DNA from: Saccopteryx bilineata
Taxonomy: Eukaryota; Chordata; Mammalia; Chiroptera; Emballonuridae
Direction of reading: 5' to 3'
Length of the DNA stretch: 64,000 nt
NCBI RefSeq assembly: GCF_036850765.1
Contig: NC_089492.1
Location: forward strand, 182,544,106-182,608,105
The position numbers and the translations under genes were made by a program. Of this stretch, positions 22,534 through 34,100 are shown piece after piece. Under the pieces are notes generated by a model. The model ran no database searches. It was not told where the DNA came from and saw only the letters and a program-made list of their open reading frames with translations. Position 1 is the first letter of the stretch. Each line of letters opens with the position of its first letter.

Positions 22534-23953
22534 ATGGAGTAGGCAGATGTACCAATTTCCACCTCCCAGAACCAAAGTGGATTACAAACTAATTTTAAGA
22601 ACCATCATCTGGAAAAACCAACTTTAGACTAAACTAAGAGTACTCTTCAATCAAGGAACACTGAAGAAGCCACACTGAGACTGGTAGGAAAAGCAGAAAC
22701 GTGGAGAGGGCTGCCCAGCTCCCCAGAGCAAACAGCAGCCGGGAGAGACTTGCGTGGTGGGAAGTGAGTTTAGGAGAGGGGAGAGTCCTGAGTCCCAGGA
22801 ACAAAGCCCCAGCCTGCAGCCCCAGAGCCTAGAAGAGGCATATGGACAGTATTTAGCTGGAAACAAGACAGGACCTGTTTGTGAGAAAGAGACTGATTTC
22901 TCAGACCCAGGATTCTTCTTAAAGGGACCATGCAGAAAACCTCTCTCACAACCACTCACCCAGGGCTCTGGGGGACAAGAAGAGAGAAGAGGACTGGAGT
23001 AGCAGGAAGAGAGTGTAATCTAGGAGGCACAAGGAGAAACATTTTGAGAGACAGCCACCCTAACCCCTGGGATGAGTCACTCCCCAAATCTGAAGTGAAT
23101 ATTTCCCCTGGAAACAGTAATACCAGCAAAGGGAAGCAGGACACCAGCCAAACAAGCTCTCTCACGGCACTCAGAGTAGAGTAGCTTAGAAAGAGGGAGC
23201 TTTCTGGACTACAGTAGTGAATGTTAGGATCTGAGCTGCACCACCCCCATTCACACGGCTGAGGGCTCGCCTGAGGGCGGGCAGTGGTGGGATGTGGAAG
23301 CATGGTTCTGTCAGCAAGGGCGGAAGCCGGCTGGCCACCACTGAGGCCCAGGTGTGAGCTCAGTCTTACCCGGCTGGGGAGGAGGGGATATGCAAAAGTG
23401 GTCAAGCCCAGCTGCGAGCCGCTTGCAATACACCCTGCAGGAGAAAAACGGGAACCCTGGAAGGGGTGGAGACCTGCCCTTGAGCAAGAACACATGGGGG
23501 TGAAGCCAAAAGCCCAGAACAGATGGAGTCTCGCTACTGAGCGTGGGCACGCAGTCCCACCCAGCCTGTGGAGTCAAGGCTTGCAGCCCTCCCGTGAGGG
23601 GGCTCCTCCCTCAAGGGTGGGGTGAGAGCCTGGAATCAGGCAGAGACATGCAGCTGAGAAAAGGTGCTCACCCCTACCCTCAGGTCCAAGCATAACACCA
23701 CCCACGAGGGCAGGGTGAAGGCCAAGGCCACTGAGAATTGTACACCCAAACACGTTATCACAGCCAGTCCTGTGAAGGTGAGGCAGAAACAACAGCAATA
23801 GCCCCAGTGGCAGGCACTGGCAATGCCCATACCGGAATGCCCTAGGCAGCAACAGCAGAGGGGGTGGCGGGCCTGCAGACAGACCACATCTAGGGAACAC
23901 AGAGGCCACACCCAGTGGACTCCAGTGGCCAAACCTTCTTCTGCACAGACAAA
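22534..23953 (+). promoter_or_regulatory. L1 5' UTR / promoter region
   Basis: About 1.4 kb of fairly GC-rich, non-coding sequence between the L1 start and the ORF1 ATG. The antisense strand holds two long open frames (22956-23495 and 23574-23978) without known domains. Confidence 0.65.
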
Positions 23954-24220
23954 ATGAGAAGGCAAAGAAATGCAACACAAATGATTCAAGAGAAATCCAA
24001 AGAAAAGGACCTGAATGAGTCAGATATAACCAAATTACCAGATGCAGAGTTTAAAATTAAGATTGTTAGGATGCTCAAAGATATTAGAACAACAATAGAT
24101 GGTCATTATGAACACCTAAATAAAGAAATAGCAAATATAAAAAAAGGACATTGAAATAATAAAAAAGAATCAGTCAGAAATAACAAATATAATATCAGAA
24201 ATGAAGAACACAATGGAAGG
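23954..24220 (+). pseudogene. L1 ORF1 N-terminal remnant
   Basis: The ATG at 23954 opens MRRQRNATQMIQEKSK..., a charged N-terminus followed by a coiled-coil-like Lys/Glu-rich stretch typical of the L1 RNA-binding ORF1 protein. An extra A in the A7 run near 24138-24144 shifts the frame and stops it at 24154; reading past it the homology continues to about 24220. The RRM and C-terminal domain are absent because of the internal deletion. Confidence 0.75.
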
Positions 24221-27200
24221 AGGATCAATGAAACCAGGAGCTGGTTCTTTGAAAAGGTAGACAAGATCGATGAACCTTTAACCAAACTCACCAAAAAAAA
24301 AAAAGAGAGAGGACTCAAATAAATAAAATTAGAAATGAGAGTGGAGAAATAACAACTGACACAACAGAAATACAAAATATTATAAGAAAATAATATGAAG
24401 AACTGTACACCAAAAAACTAGACAAGCTAGATGAAATGAACAAATTCCCTTGAAACATATAATCTTCCAAAAATTAATCTGGAAGAATCAGAAAACCTAA
24501 ACAGGCCAATTAAAACAAATGAGATTGAAACAGTTATCAAAAAACTCCCAAAAAAGAAAAGTCCTGGGCCTGATGGCTTCACATGTGAATTCTACCAAAT
24601 ATTCAAAGAACTAACTTCTATCCTTCTCAAGCTATTTCAAAAAATTCAAAAGGAAGGAAGACTTCCAAGCTTCTTTTATAAGGTGAGTATAATTCTGATT
24701 CCAAAACCAGGCAAAGACAACACAAAGAACGAAAATTATACGCCAATATCCCTGATGAATTTAGATCCTAAAATCCTTAACAAAATATTAGCAAACCGGA
24801 TCCAGCAATATATGAAAAAAATCATACACCATGATCAAGTGGGATTTATTCTTGGGAGGCAAGACTGGTACAATATTTGCAAATCAATCAATGTGATTCA
24901 TCACATAAACAAAAAGAAGGAGAAAAACCACTTGATAATTTCAATAGATGCAGAAAAGGCATTTGATAAAATCCAGCACCATAATTAAAACCCTCAGCAA
25001 AGTGGGAATACAGGGAACATATCTCAACATAATAAAGGCCATCGATGACAAACCCACAGCCAACATCATACTCAATAGGCAAAAATTAAGAGCAGGCCCT
25101 GGCTGGTTGGCTCAGCGGTAGAGCGTCGGTCTGGCGTGCGGGGGACCCGGGTTCGATTCCCGGCCAGGGCACACAGGAGAAGTGCCCATTTGCTTCTCCA
25201 CCCTCCACCCCCCCTCCTTCCTCTCTGTCTCTCTCTTCCCCTCCCGCAGCCGAGGCTCCATTGGAGCAAAGATGGCCCGGGTGCTGGGAATGGCTCCTTG
25301 GCCTCTGCCCCAGGCACTAGAGTGGCTCTGGTCGCGGCAGAGCGACGCCCCAGAGGGGCAGAGCGTCGCCCCTGGTGGGCGTGCCGGGTGGATCCCAGTC
25401 GGGTGCATGCGGGAGTCTGTCTGACTGTCTCTCCCCATTTCTAGCTTCAGAAAAATACAAAAAAAAAATTAAGAGCAATCCCCTTAAGATCAGTAACAAG
25501 GCAGGAGTGCCCCCTTTCACCACTCTTATTCAACATAATTCTGAAAGTCCTAGCCACAGCAATCAGACAAGAAAAAGAAATAAAAGGCATCCAAATTGTA
25601 AAAGAAGAAGTAAAACTATCATTATTTGCATATGATATGATATTTTATATAGAAAATCCAAAAGTCTCAGTCAAAAAATTACTGGACCTGTAAATGAATT
25701 CAGCAAGGTGGCAGGATATAAAATTAATACTCAGAAATCAGAGGCATTTTTATACACTAACAATGAACTGTCAGAAAGAGAAATTAAGGAAGCAATCCCC
25801 TTTACCATTCCAACAAAAAAAATAAAGTACCTTGAAATAAATTTAACCAGGGAGATTAAAGACTTTTACTCAAAAAATTATAAAACATTGATAAAAGAAA
25901 TCAGGGAAGATACAAACAAGTGGAAGCATATACCATGCTTATGGTTAGGAAGAATAAACATCATTAAAATGTCTATATTACACAAAGCAATTTATAAATT
26001 CAATGCAATACCGATTAACATACCAATATACCAATGACTTACTTCAAACATATAGAACACATGTTCCAAAAATTTATATGGAACCAAAATAGAACATGAA
26101 TAGCCTCAGCAATCTTGAAAAGGTGGAATAAAGTGGGAGGTATCACACTTCTGGATATCAAGTTATACTACAAGGCCATTGTACTCAAAACAGCCTGGTA
26201 CTGGCATAGGAACAGGCATATAGATCAATGGAACAGAACTGAGAACCCAGAAATAAACCCACACTTTTATGGACAACTGATATTTGACAAAGGAGGTAAG
26301 AGCATACATTGGAGAAAAGACAGACTCTTCAGCAAATGGTGTTGGGAAAATTGGAAAGCTACCTGCAAAAAATGAAACTAGACCACCTACTTGCACCATT
26401 CACAAAAATAAACTCAAAATGGATAAAAGACTTAAATGTAAGTCATGAAACCATAAGCATCTTAGAAGAAAACATAGGCAGTAAGCTCTCTGACATCTCT
26501 CGCAGCAATATATTTACCAATTTATCTTCACGAGCAAGGGAAATAAAAGACAGGAGAAACAAATGGGACTATATCAAACTAAAAAGCTTCTGCATAGCTA
26601 AAGACAATAAGAACAGTATAAAAAGACAAACTACACAATGGGATAATATATTTGACAATGTGTTTGATAAGGGGTTAATAACCAAAAGTTATAAAAAAAA
26701 ACTTGTAAAACTCAATACCAGGAAGACAAACAATCCAATCAAAAATGGGCAAAAGAAATGAACAGACACTTCTCCAAAGAAGGCATACAGATTGCCAATA
26801 GGCATATGAAAAAATGCTCAACATCACTAATCATTAGAGAAATGCAAATTAAAACCACAATGAGATATCACCTCACACCAGTCAGAATGGTGCTCATCAA
26901 CAAAACAACACAGAATAAGTGCTGGTGAGGATGTGGAGAGAAGGGAACCCTCCTGCACTGCTGGTGGGAATGCAGACTGGTGAATCCTCTGTGGAAAATA
27001 GTATGGAGATTCCTCAAGAAATTAAAAATCGAACTGCCTTTTGACCCAGCTATATCACTTTTAGGAATATACCCCAAGAACACCATAGCACTGTTTGAAA
27101 AGAAGAAATGCACCCCCATGTTTATGACAGCATTGTTCACAATAGCGAAGATCTGGAAACAACCCAAGTATCCGTCAGAGGACGAGTGGATTAAAAAGCT

Positions 27201-27361
27201 TTGGTACATATATACTATGGAATACTACTCAGCCATAAGAAATGATGACATAGGATCTTTTACAATAACATGGATGGACCTTGATAACATTATACTTAGC
27301 AAAATAAGTAAATCAGAAAAAAACTAAGAACTATATAATTACATACATAGGTGGGACATAA
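24221..27361 (+). pseudogene. L1 ORF2 remnant lacking endonuclease, dead reverse transcriptase
   Basis: Homology to L1 ORF2 starts at the linker before the reverse transcriptase (block [10 protein letters not shown], as at 32180 in copy B) and runs to the ORF2 stop at 27359-27361. The catalytic FADD motif reads FAYD at 25625-25636, losing the first catalytic Asp. Many frameshifts and stops occur, and a SINE is inserted at 25095-25463. The Cys-rich C-terminal region is present (about 26918-26980). It cannot encode an active enzyme. Confidence 0.85.
25081..25477 (+). mobile_element. Young Rhin-1-type SINE inside L1 ORF2
   Basis: The SINE is 25095-25463, with intact A and B boxes (GGTTCGATTCC near 25151). 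AAAAATTAAGAGCA, a 14-bp L1 sequence, is duplicated at 25081-25094 and 25464-25477. The L1 reading continues exactly after it. Confidence 0.95.
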
Positions 27362-27601
27362 AAATGAGACTCAGAGACATGGACAAGAGTGTGGGAGTTA
27401 TGGGGTGGAGGGAGAGAGGGAGGGGGCTTGGGGAGGGGAGGGGTACAAAGAAAACCAGTTAGAAGGTGACGGAAGACAATTGGACTTTGGGTGATGGGAA
27501 TGCAGCATAATCAAATGTCAAAATGACCTAGAGATGTTTTCTCTAAACATATGTACCCTGATTTATCAATGTCACTCCATTAAAATTAATTTTTTAAAAA
27601 T

Positions 27602-28008
27602 GTGATTTTCAGCCCAGGCTGGTTGGCTCAGTGGTAGAGCGTCGGCCTAGCGTGCGGAGGACCCGGGTTCAATTCCCGGCCAGGGCACATAGGAGAAGCG
27701 CCCATTTGCTTCTCCACCCCTCCGCTGCGCCTTCCTCTCTGTCTCTCTCTTCCCCTCCCGCAGCCGAGGCTCCATTGGCGCAAGGATGGCCCGGGCGTTG
27801 GGGATGGCTCTGTGGCCTCTGCCCCAGGCGCTAGAGTGGCTCTGGTCGCAACATGGCGATGCCCAGGATGGGCAGTGCATCGCCCCCTGGTGGGCAGAGC
27901 ATCGCCCCATGGTGGGTGTGCCGGGTGGATCCCGGTCGGGCACATGCGGGAGTCTGTCTGACTGTCTCTCCCTGTTTCCAGCTTCAGAAAAAAAAAAAAG
28001 TGATTTTC
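27602..28008 (+). mobile_element. Young Rhin-1-type SINE after the L1 tail
   Basis: The SINE is 27611-27999 with a clear head (first bases AGCCCAGG, slightly changed), body and A12 tail. GTGATTTTC at 27602-27610 and 28000-28008 is the target duplication. Confidence 0.92.
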
Positions 28009-28231
28009 TATAAAAAAAAATTGCATTTCAAAATCAGGAATAAGAATAAAACATAAACAAATCTGTGGAAATGATACTTTTCTAAGATTTGAAATAGTAG
28101 AAATCATAAATGAAAAGACTGACACATTTGATCATATAAATTAATTTATAATAAAAAATTATTTGCCTCAAATATGAATAGCAAATGTTTAATATCTATT
28201 TAAAAGCCCTCACATGTAGTGAGGAAACATC

Positions 28232-28295
28232 AAGTACCCTGATTTATCAATGTCACCCCATTAAAATTTTAAAAAAAGAACAAATAAAAATAAGA
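28232..28295 (+). mobile_element. Ultra-short L1 3'-end insertion
   Basis: Only the last ~40 bases of the bat L1 (GTACCCTGATTTATCAATGT...CCATTAAAATTT) plus an A-rich tail are present, with no L1 sequence before it. Confidence 0.7.
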
Positions 28296-28919
28296 GGGTG
28301 TTTTTATCAGATAATAATATTTTGCATTTAAAAACAACTACAATCATGTAAAAGTGATGTTTGTGAAACATTAATAGCCTATGGTTATGTTCAATTCAAG
28401 AGTCATTGCCCTTTAACTCCAATTTAAAAACCAATGCATGCCATTAACTGTAACAAAAAGAAATTAAAATTGCATAAAATCTAGAGCATGCACCAAAAAA
28501 CAGATTTCAGGTTTGGACTCATCAGTGCAGAATCTTATAGAATCAGTTCTAAAACCACATGCAACAGGAAATGAAAATAAAAATTGTTCCCCAGTAAATT
28601 GTAGGTGCACTATATACAAATTTCTGAGAAATATATTATAATAATTAAGTCAAATACTGAATAAAATATATATAAAGTCAAAGCGTGCTTTTATGGTAAT
28701 TAAATAAAATAAATATGACTAAATTTATTCTGACATTAAAAAACATTTTTATGTTACATTTTTTGAGTTATGCTTTTTAGAATTCGTAAAAAAGATGGGT
28801 TAAAAAATAATAAAATGACAAAAAAATTACCTTTTTATATATATGTTGATACATTCTTAATAAGATTTAGTAAATTCAGCAGGTCCTGGCACAAATGTGT
28901 TAACTTTTTTCATTCTTGT

Positions 28920-29213
28920 GTTTATGAGAAACAAGAGCCTGCTGTGTCCTAGCGATTTCTTCAATGTTTGGGCATATATTTGAAAGGCAAACTCTCATTT
29001 CTTCATCAATACATTGAAGAATTCCTCCCTTTTTACTCTTAATTGTTTGAGGGTAGAAAATCCTAATTCACATAAATAGGATGTGGAAAATTGTAGTAAA
29101 ATGTTCAAAGTGTTTTTAGATATTGCCACATATTCTTCTTTTATAGAAATCCAAAAGTCTTCAAGAGACAATTCCTTATGTTTAATCATCAATCCAAAAT
29201 CCCCACCATACAT
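28920..29213 (-). pseudogene. hAT transposase C-terminal (dimerisation) domain
   Basis: The minus strand reads a segment typical of the hAT C-terminal domain of Charlie/ZBED-type transposases: a Leu-Glu-Asp-Phe-Trp start, an IS-x-x-x-LNILLQF block and YLCELGFSTL (about 29100-29060). After a frameshift it continues to an EEMRVCLS-like end near 28970 and a final Q-A...SHK block. The upstream catalytic domain and BED finger are missing. It lies only ~320 bp from the right terminal repeat. Confidence 0.75.
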
Positions 29214-29544
29214 ATCATCTTAACTTTACACCAAACAAAGGATAAAAGAAACTTGCCTCGAGTCTATCCTGGGAACATGGGGGTAGTGTAAACAATCCAG
29301 CACCACAGCTTGACAGCCTTTTGCAACCTAATCAGGCAAGTGAGGTGGGGAGTTGGGCAGACTGTCAGCTTACAGCCAATTCCCCACACCTCTGTCCCCC
29401 AAAAATCTAAACTCCAAAAGCCCTGTTGGTTTTTTGATCCCTAACAGGCACATATTTCTCTGGAATACCATAGGGCGCACCTAGAAATATTCTAGGGTGC
29501 ACCAGAGTGCCCTGGTGCACAATTTGAGAACCACTGGTCTAGGG

Positions 29545-29690
29545 GCTTGCAGTCCATGGACCAAAAGATGGTCTTTAGGCCAGCCATCACCTGGGAATGT
29601 GTTAGAATGCTGAATCTCAGGTCCCACCCAGACCTACAAAATCTGCGTTTTGACAATAAACACTGGCCTGGACTACATGCTGCTATTGGT
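29545..29690. repeat. MER-type hAT remnant
   Basis: GCTTGCAGTCCATGGACC...CATCACCTGGGAATGTGTTAG...CCCACCCAGACCTACAAAATC fits a MER3/MER20-type non-autonomous element. It directly abuts the right end of the hAT shell. Confidence 0.5.
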
Positions 29691-30250
29691 CTACAGTGAC
29701 GTTTTTACTTGTCCATGACATTGTGAGGGGGGAAGCAGGGGCAAAGTATTTAGGTTTTCACAAAGTTAAGTACATATAATTTATAGCACTGTTCCTTATT
29801 CTAACACTATATCATTGCTTTTATGGGGTGAAACTTTCTTCTATACAGTGATGGTGGTTTGGGGATGATAGGTCTAGCTGGTTGTTTTGCTACTTTTTTA
29901 GTGGTCTTTGTTGGCAAAATAAACAGTTGGCATGGCAATCCTATGTGTTGTTTTGAAGTTTTACTAAGAAATCTGGGAATCACAATGAATGCTAAAACAC
30001 TCTACTTTCAAGTACCATATTATGTGTGGGTGTGTGATTGGGGTGGATGCAAATTACACATAAACAGCAGTTTCCTTTGGGAGACAAGATGATGAACACT
30101 TTCAGCATGCTCTTTTCTTCTTTTTCAAGTTGTCCAAATTTTATGAATTTAGTATTAAAGATATAGGTTGACATGGAAGCTAGAGGAGCCTACAGAAGAT
30201 AGATGTCCAGTTCCTGTAACTTAGGGGAACCTGACGCATTAATACCACAC
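29691..30250. other. No feature recognised
   Basis: Unrecognised sequence; no gene or repeat supportable. Confidence 0.4.
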
Positions 30251-30419
30251 ATGGACTATGGAACCAATCAGCTTGGGTTCTAATTCCAGTTCCACCACTT
30301 GAATAGAAAAACCTTGCCCAGGTAATTTATTGTCTTTGTGTCTTATGTTCCTTATCTATAAGGTAGGCTATGACAATTATACTGCCTAATTCTAGGGTGG
30401 TTCTGAAGAGTGAGTTAGT
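30251..30419 (+). repeat. MIR
   Basis: GGACTATGGAACCAATCAG, TCTAATTCCAGTTCCACCAC, CTTATCTATAAGGTAGG fit a plus-strand MIR. Confidence 0.6.
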
Positions 30420-30842
30420 GTAGGATTACCACAAACTGGGTGATTTAAAATGATAGAAATAAATTCTTTCACACTTCTAGATGCCACAAGTCCAAAATCA
30501 AGGCATCAGCAGGGTCCTGTTCCCTCTGAAGTGTTCAGAGAAGAATTCTTCCTCACCTCTCCCAGCTTCTTACAGCTCCTGACTTTCCTTGGCTTGTGGC
30601 TGCATCACTCCAGTAGCTACCTCTGTCTTCACATGCACTTCTCTTCTCTCCCTGTGTCTTCTGTCTCTTATAAAAACACTTGTAATTGGATTTAGAGCAT
30701 CCTTGGGTAATCTAGGAAGGTCTCATCTTGAGTTTTTAACTTACTTACATCTACAATGTCATCTTTCCAAGAAAGTTCACATTTACACGTACTAGGGTTA
30801 AGACATGGAGATATTTTGGGCCACACTTCAAACCATTACAGC
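30420..30842 (-). repeat. MLT1-type MaLR LTR, antisense
   Basis: The plus strand is the reverse complement of MLT1: ACCACAAACTGGGTGATTTA, AGTCCAAAATCAAGGCATC, TCTCTTATAAAAACACTTG, AAGACATGGAGATATTTTGG. Confidence 0.8.
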
Positions 30843-31136
30843 ATATAGAATTCAACTTAAAATAACACATGACAAGTAGCAAGTGTAGTTTTTGTCCAAT
30901 TTCAGTTCTCTGGGAAGTTTTTGTTCCAGAATTTTTTCTAAAGGCTCTTGCTTGGGTAGAAGACCTTTGCTTTTCAATTTCCAACCCAAGTGAATTATTA
31001 ATATTACTAAAGATTTCCCTCTCAAAATCCATTGTGATTAAGGGTTCAGCATTTCTGTTCGCCACAATCACCACTGAAAATGGAAAGAGAGTTTGAGGAA
31101 AGCAGCACTAAGTCCTAGCAGGAGTCCTTTCCAGGT

Positions 31137-31149
31137 TAAAGAGCAGGTC
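31137..31149 (+). repeat. TSD (left) of composite B, TAAAGAGCAGGTC
   Basis: TAAAGAGCAGGTC is repeated exactly at 38003-38015. The preceding context gives TT/AAAG, an L1-endonuclease-like site. The first T may belong to either side. Confidence 0.9.
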
Positions 31150-34100
31150 AAATGGATTAAATGATCCAATCAAGAGACATAGGGTAGCTGCATGGATAAG
31201 AAAACAGGACCCATACATATGCTGTCTACAGGAGGCACACCTTAAATCAAAAGATGCACACAGACTGAAGATAAAAGGATGGAAAAAAATATTTCACGCA
31301 AATGGAAATGAAAAAAAAGCTGGGGTAGTAATACTTATATCAGTCAAAATGGACTTTAAAACAAAGACCATAGTTAGAGATAAAGAAGGTCACTACATAA
31401 TGATAAAGGGAGCAATCCAAAAGGAAGATATAACCATTGTAAATATCTACGCACCTAATATAGGAGCACCTAAATATACAAAGCAGACTTTGATGAATTT
31501 AAACAGTGAGATCAACAGCAATACTATAATAGTAGGGGATTTCAATACCCCATTAACATTACTAGATAGATCCTCAAAAAAGAAAATTAACAAAGAAACA
31601 GCAGACTTAAAGGACATATTAGATCAACTCGACTTAATAGATATCTTCGGAACCTTTCACCCTAAAACAGCAGAATATACATTCTTTTCAAGCACTCATG
31701 GTACATTCTCAAGAATAGACCACATGTTAGGGCACAAAAGTGGTCTCAACAAATTTAAGAAGATTGAAATCATATCAAGCACTTTCTCTGATCACAATGA
31801 CATTAAACTAGAAATCAACCACAATAGAAAAATTGAAAAACATTTAAACACTTGGAAACTAAATAGCATGTTATTAAATAACAAATGGGTTAACATTGAG
31901 ATCAAAGAAGCAATTAAAAAATTCCTAGAAACAAACAATAATAGCATACATCAACTCAAAATTTATGGGACACAGCAAAAGCAGTCCTGAGAGGGAAGTT
32001 TATAGCATTACAGGCATAAACTCAAGGAGCTAGAAAAAGCTCAAATAAACAACTTAACCCTGCATCTAAAAGAACTAGAAAAAGAACAGCAAGTAAAGCC
32101 CAGAGCTAGTAGAAGGAAGGAAATAATAAAGATCAGAGCAGAAATAAATGACATAGAGGCTAAAGAAACAATACAGAGGATCAATGAAACCAGGAGCTGG
32201 TTCTTTAAAAAGGTAAACAAGATCAATGAACCTTTAATGAGACTCACCAAGAAAAAAAGAGAGAGGACTCAAATAAATAAAATTAGAAATGAGAGTGGAG
32301 AAATAACAACTGACACAACAGAAATACAAAATATTGTAAGAAAATACTATGAAGAACTGTACGCCAAAAAACTAGACAACCTAGATGAAATGGACAAATT
32401 CCTTGAATCATATAATCTTCCAAAAATCAATCTGGAAGAATCAGAAAACCTAAACAAACCAATTACAACAAATGAGATTGAAACAGCTATCAAAAAACTC
32501 CCAACAAAGAAAAGTCCTGGACCTGATGGCTTCACAAGTGAATTCTACCAAATATTCAAGGAAGAACTAACTGCTATCCTTCTCAAGCTATTTCAAAAAA
32601 TTCAAGAGGAAGGAAGACTTCCAAACTCCCTTTATGAGGCGAGCATAATTCTGATTCCAAAACCAGGCAAAGACAACACACACAAAAAAATATATAGACC
32701 AATATCCCTGATGAATATGATGCAAAAATCCTCAACAAAATATTAGCAAACCGGATCCAGCAATATATGAAAAAAATCATACACCATGATCAAGTGTGAT
32801 TTATTCTTGGGAGGCAAGGCTGGTACAATATTCGCAAATCAATCAATGTGATTCATCACATAAACAAAAGAAAGGAGAAAAGACACATGATAATTTCAAT
32901 AGATACAGAAAAAGCATTTGATAAAATCCAGCACCCATTCATGATCAAAACTCTCAGCAAAGTGGAAATACAGGGAACATACCTCAACATGATAAAGGCC
33001 ATCTATGACAAACTCACAGCCAACATCATACTCAATGGGCAAAAATTAAGAGCAATCCCCTTAAGATCAGGAACAAGGCAGGGGTGCCCCCTTTCACCAC
33101 TCTTATTCAACATAGTCCTGGAAGTCCTAGCCACAGCAATCAGACAAGAAAAAGAAATAAAAGGCATCCAAATTGTAAAAGAAGAAGTAAAACTATCATT
33201 ATTTGCAGATGACATGATATTGTATATAGAAAACCCTAAAATCTCAGTCAAAAAACTACTAGACCTGATAAATGAATTCGGCAAGGTGGCAGGATATAAA
33301 ATTAATACTCAGAAATCAGAGGCATTTTTATACACTAACAATGAACTGTCAGAAAGAGAAATCAAGGAATCAATCCCCTTTACCATTGCAACCAAAAAAA
33401 TAAAGTACCTAGGAATAAATCTAACCAAGGAGATTAAAGACCTGTACTCGGAAAATTATAAAACATTGATAAAAGAAATCAGGGAAGATACAAATAAGTG
33501 AAGGCATATACCGTGCTCATGGTTAGGAAGAATAAACATCATTAAAATGTCTATATTACCCAAAGCAATTTATAAATTCAATGCAATACCAATTAACATA
33601 CCAATATACCAATGACTTGCTTCAAAGATATAGAACACATATTCCAAAAATTTATATGGAACCAAAAGAGAACACGAATAGCCTCAGCAATCTGAAAAAG
33701 AAAGAATAAATCGGGAGGTATCACACTTCCGAATATCAAGTTATATTATAAGGCAATTGTACTCAAAACAGCCTGGTACTGGCATAAGAACAGGCACATA
33801 GATCAATAGAACAGAACAGAGAACCCAGAAATAAACTCACAGCTCTATGGACAACTGATATTTCACAAAGGAGGTAAGGAAATACAATGGAGTAAAGACA
33901 GCCTCTTCAACAAATGGTGTTGGGAAAATTAAACAGCTACCTGCAAAAAAATGAAACTAGACCACCAATTTACACCACTCACAAAAATAAACTCAAAATG
34001 GATAAAAGACTTAAATGTAAGCCGTGAAACCCTAAGCATCTTAGAAGAAAACATAGGCAGTAAGCTCTCTGACATCTCCCGCAGCAATATATTTGCTGAT

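Larger units (their letters stand above)
22514..27600 (+). mobile_element. L1 with intact 5' end and large internal deletion
   Basis: It starts with an L1 5' UTR (GGCTGGAAGACAAGATGGCG) and ends with a normal L1 3' UTR (GTACCCTGATTTATCAATG...CCATTAAAATT). The internal order is 5' UTR (22514-23953), N-terminal ORF1 (23954-24220), then directly ORF2 reverse transcriptase sequence from about 24221. Most of ORF1 and all of the ORF2 endonuclease domain are missing. A Rhin-1 SINE is inserted at 25095-25463 and another follows the L1 end. No convincing TSD was found. It interrupts the hAT shell. Confidence 0.85.
20810..29536 (-). mobile_element. hAT (Charlie-like) transposon shell with nested insertions
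   Basis: The left end starts CAGTGATTCTTAAG and the reverse complement of the right end starts CAGTGGTTCTCAAA (11 of 14 identical), typical hAT terminal repeats. The flanks GTTTAGAG (20802-20809) and GTCTAGGG (29537-29544) agree at 6 of 8 positions and fit the hAT 8-bp target consensus. A hAT C-terminal domain lies inside on the minus strand. Removing the L1 and the SINE at 27.6 kb leaves about 3.2 kb. Both ends could still belong to separate elements, because the hAT domain sits close to the end that should be 5'. Confidence 0.5.

Noticed and set aside
25112..25438. Arg/Pro-rich open frames over SINEs (also at 20358-20743, 27628-28125, 43745-44188, 47737-48228)
   Set aside because: All coincide with Rhin-1 SINE bodies; GC-rich SINE sequence yields such frames on both strands.
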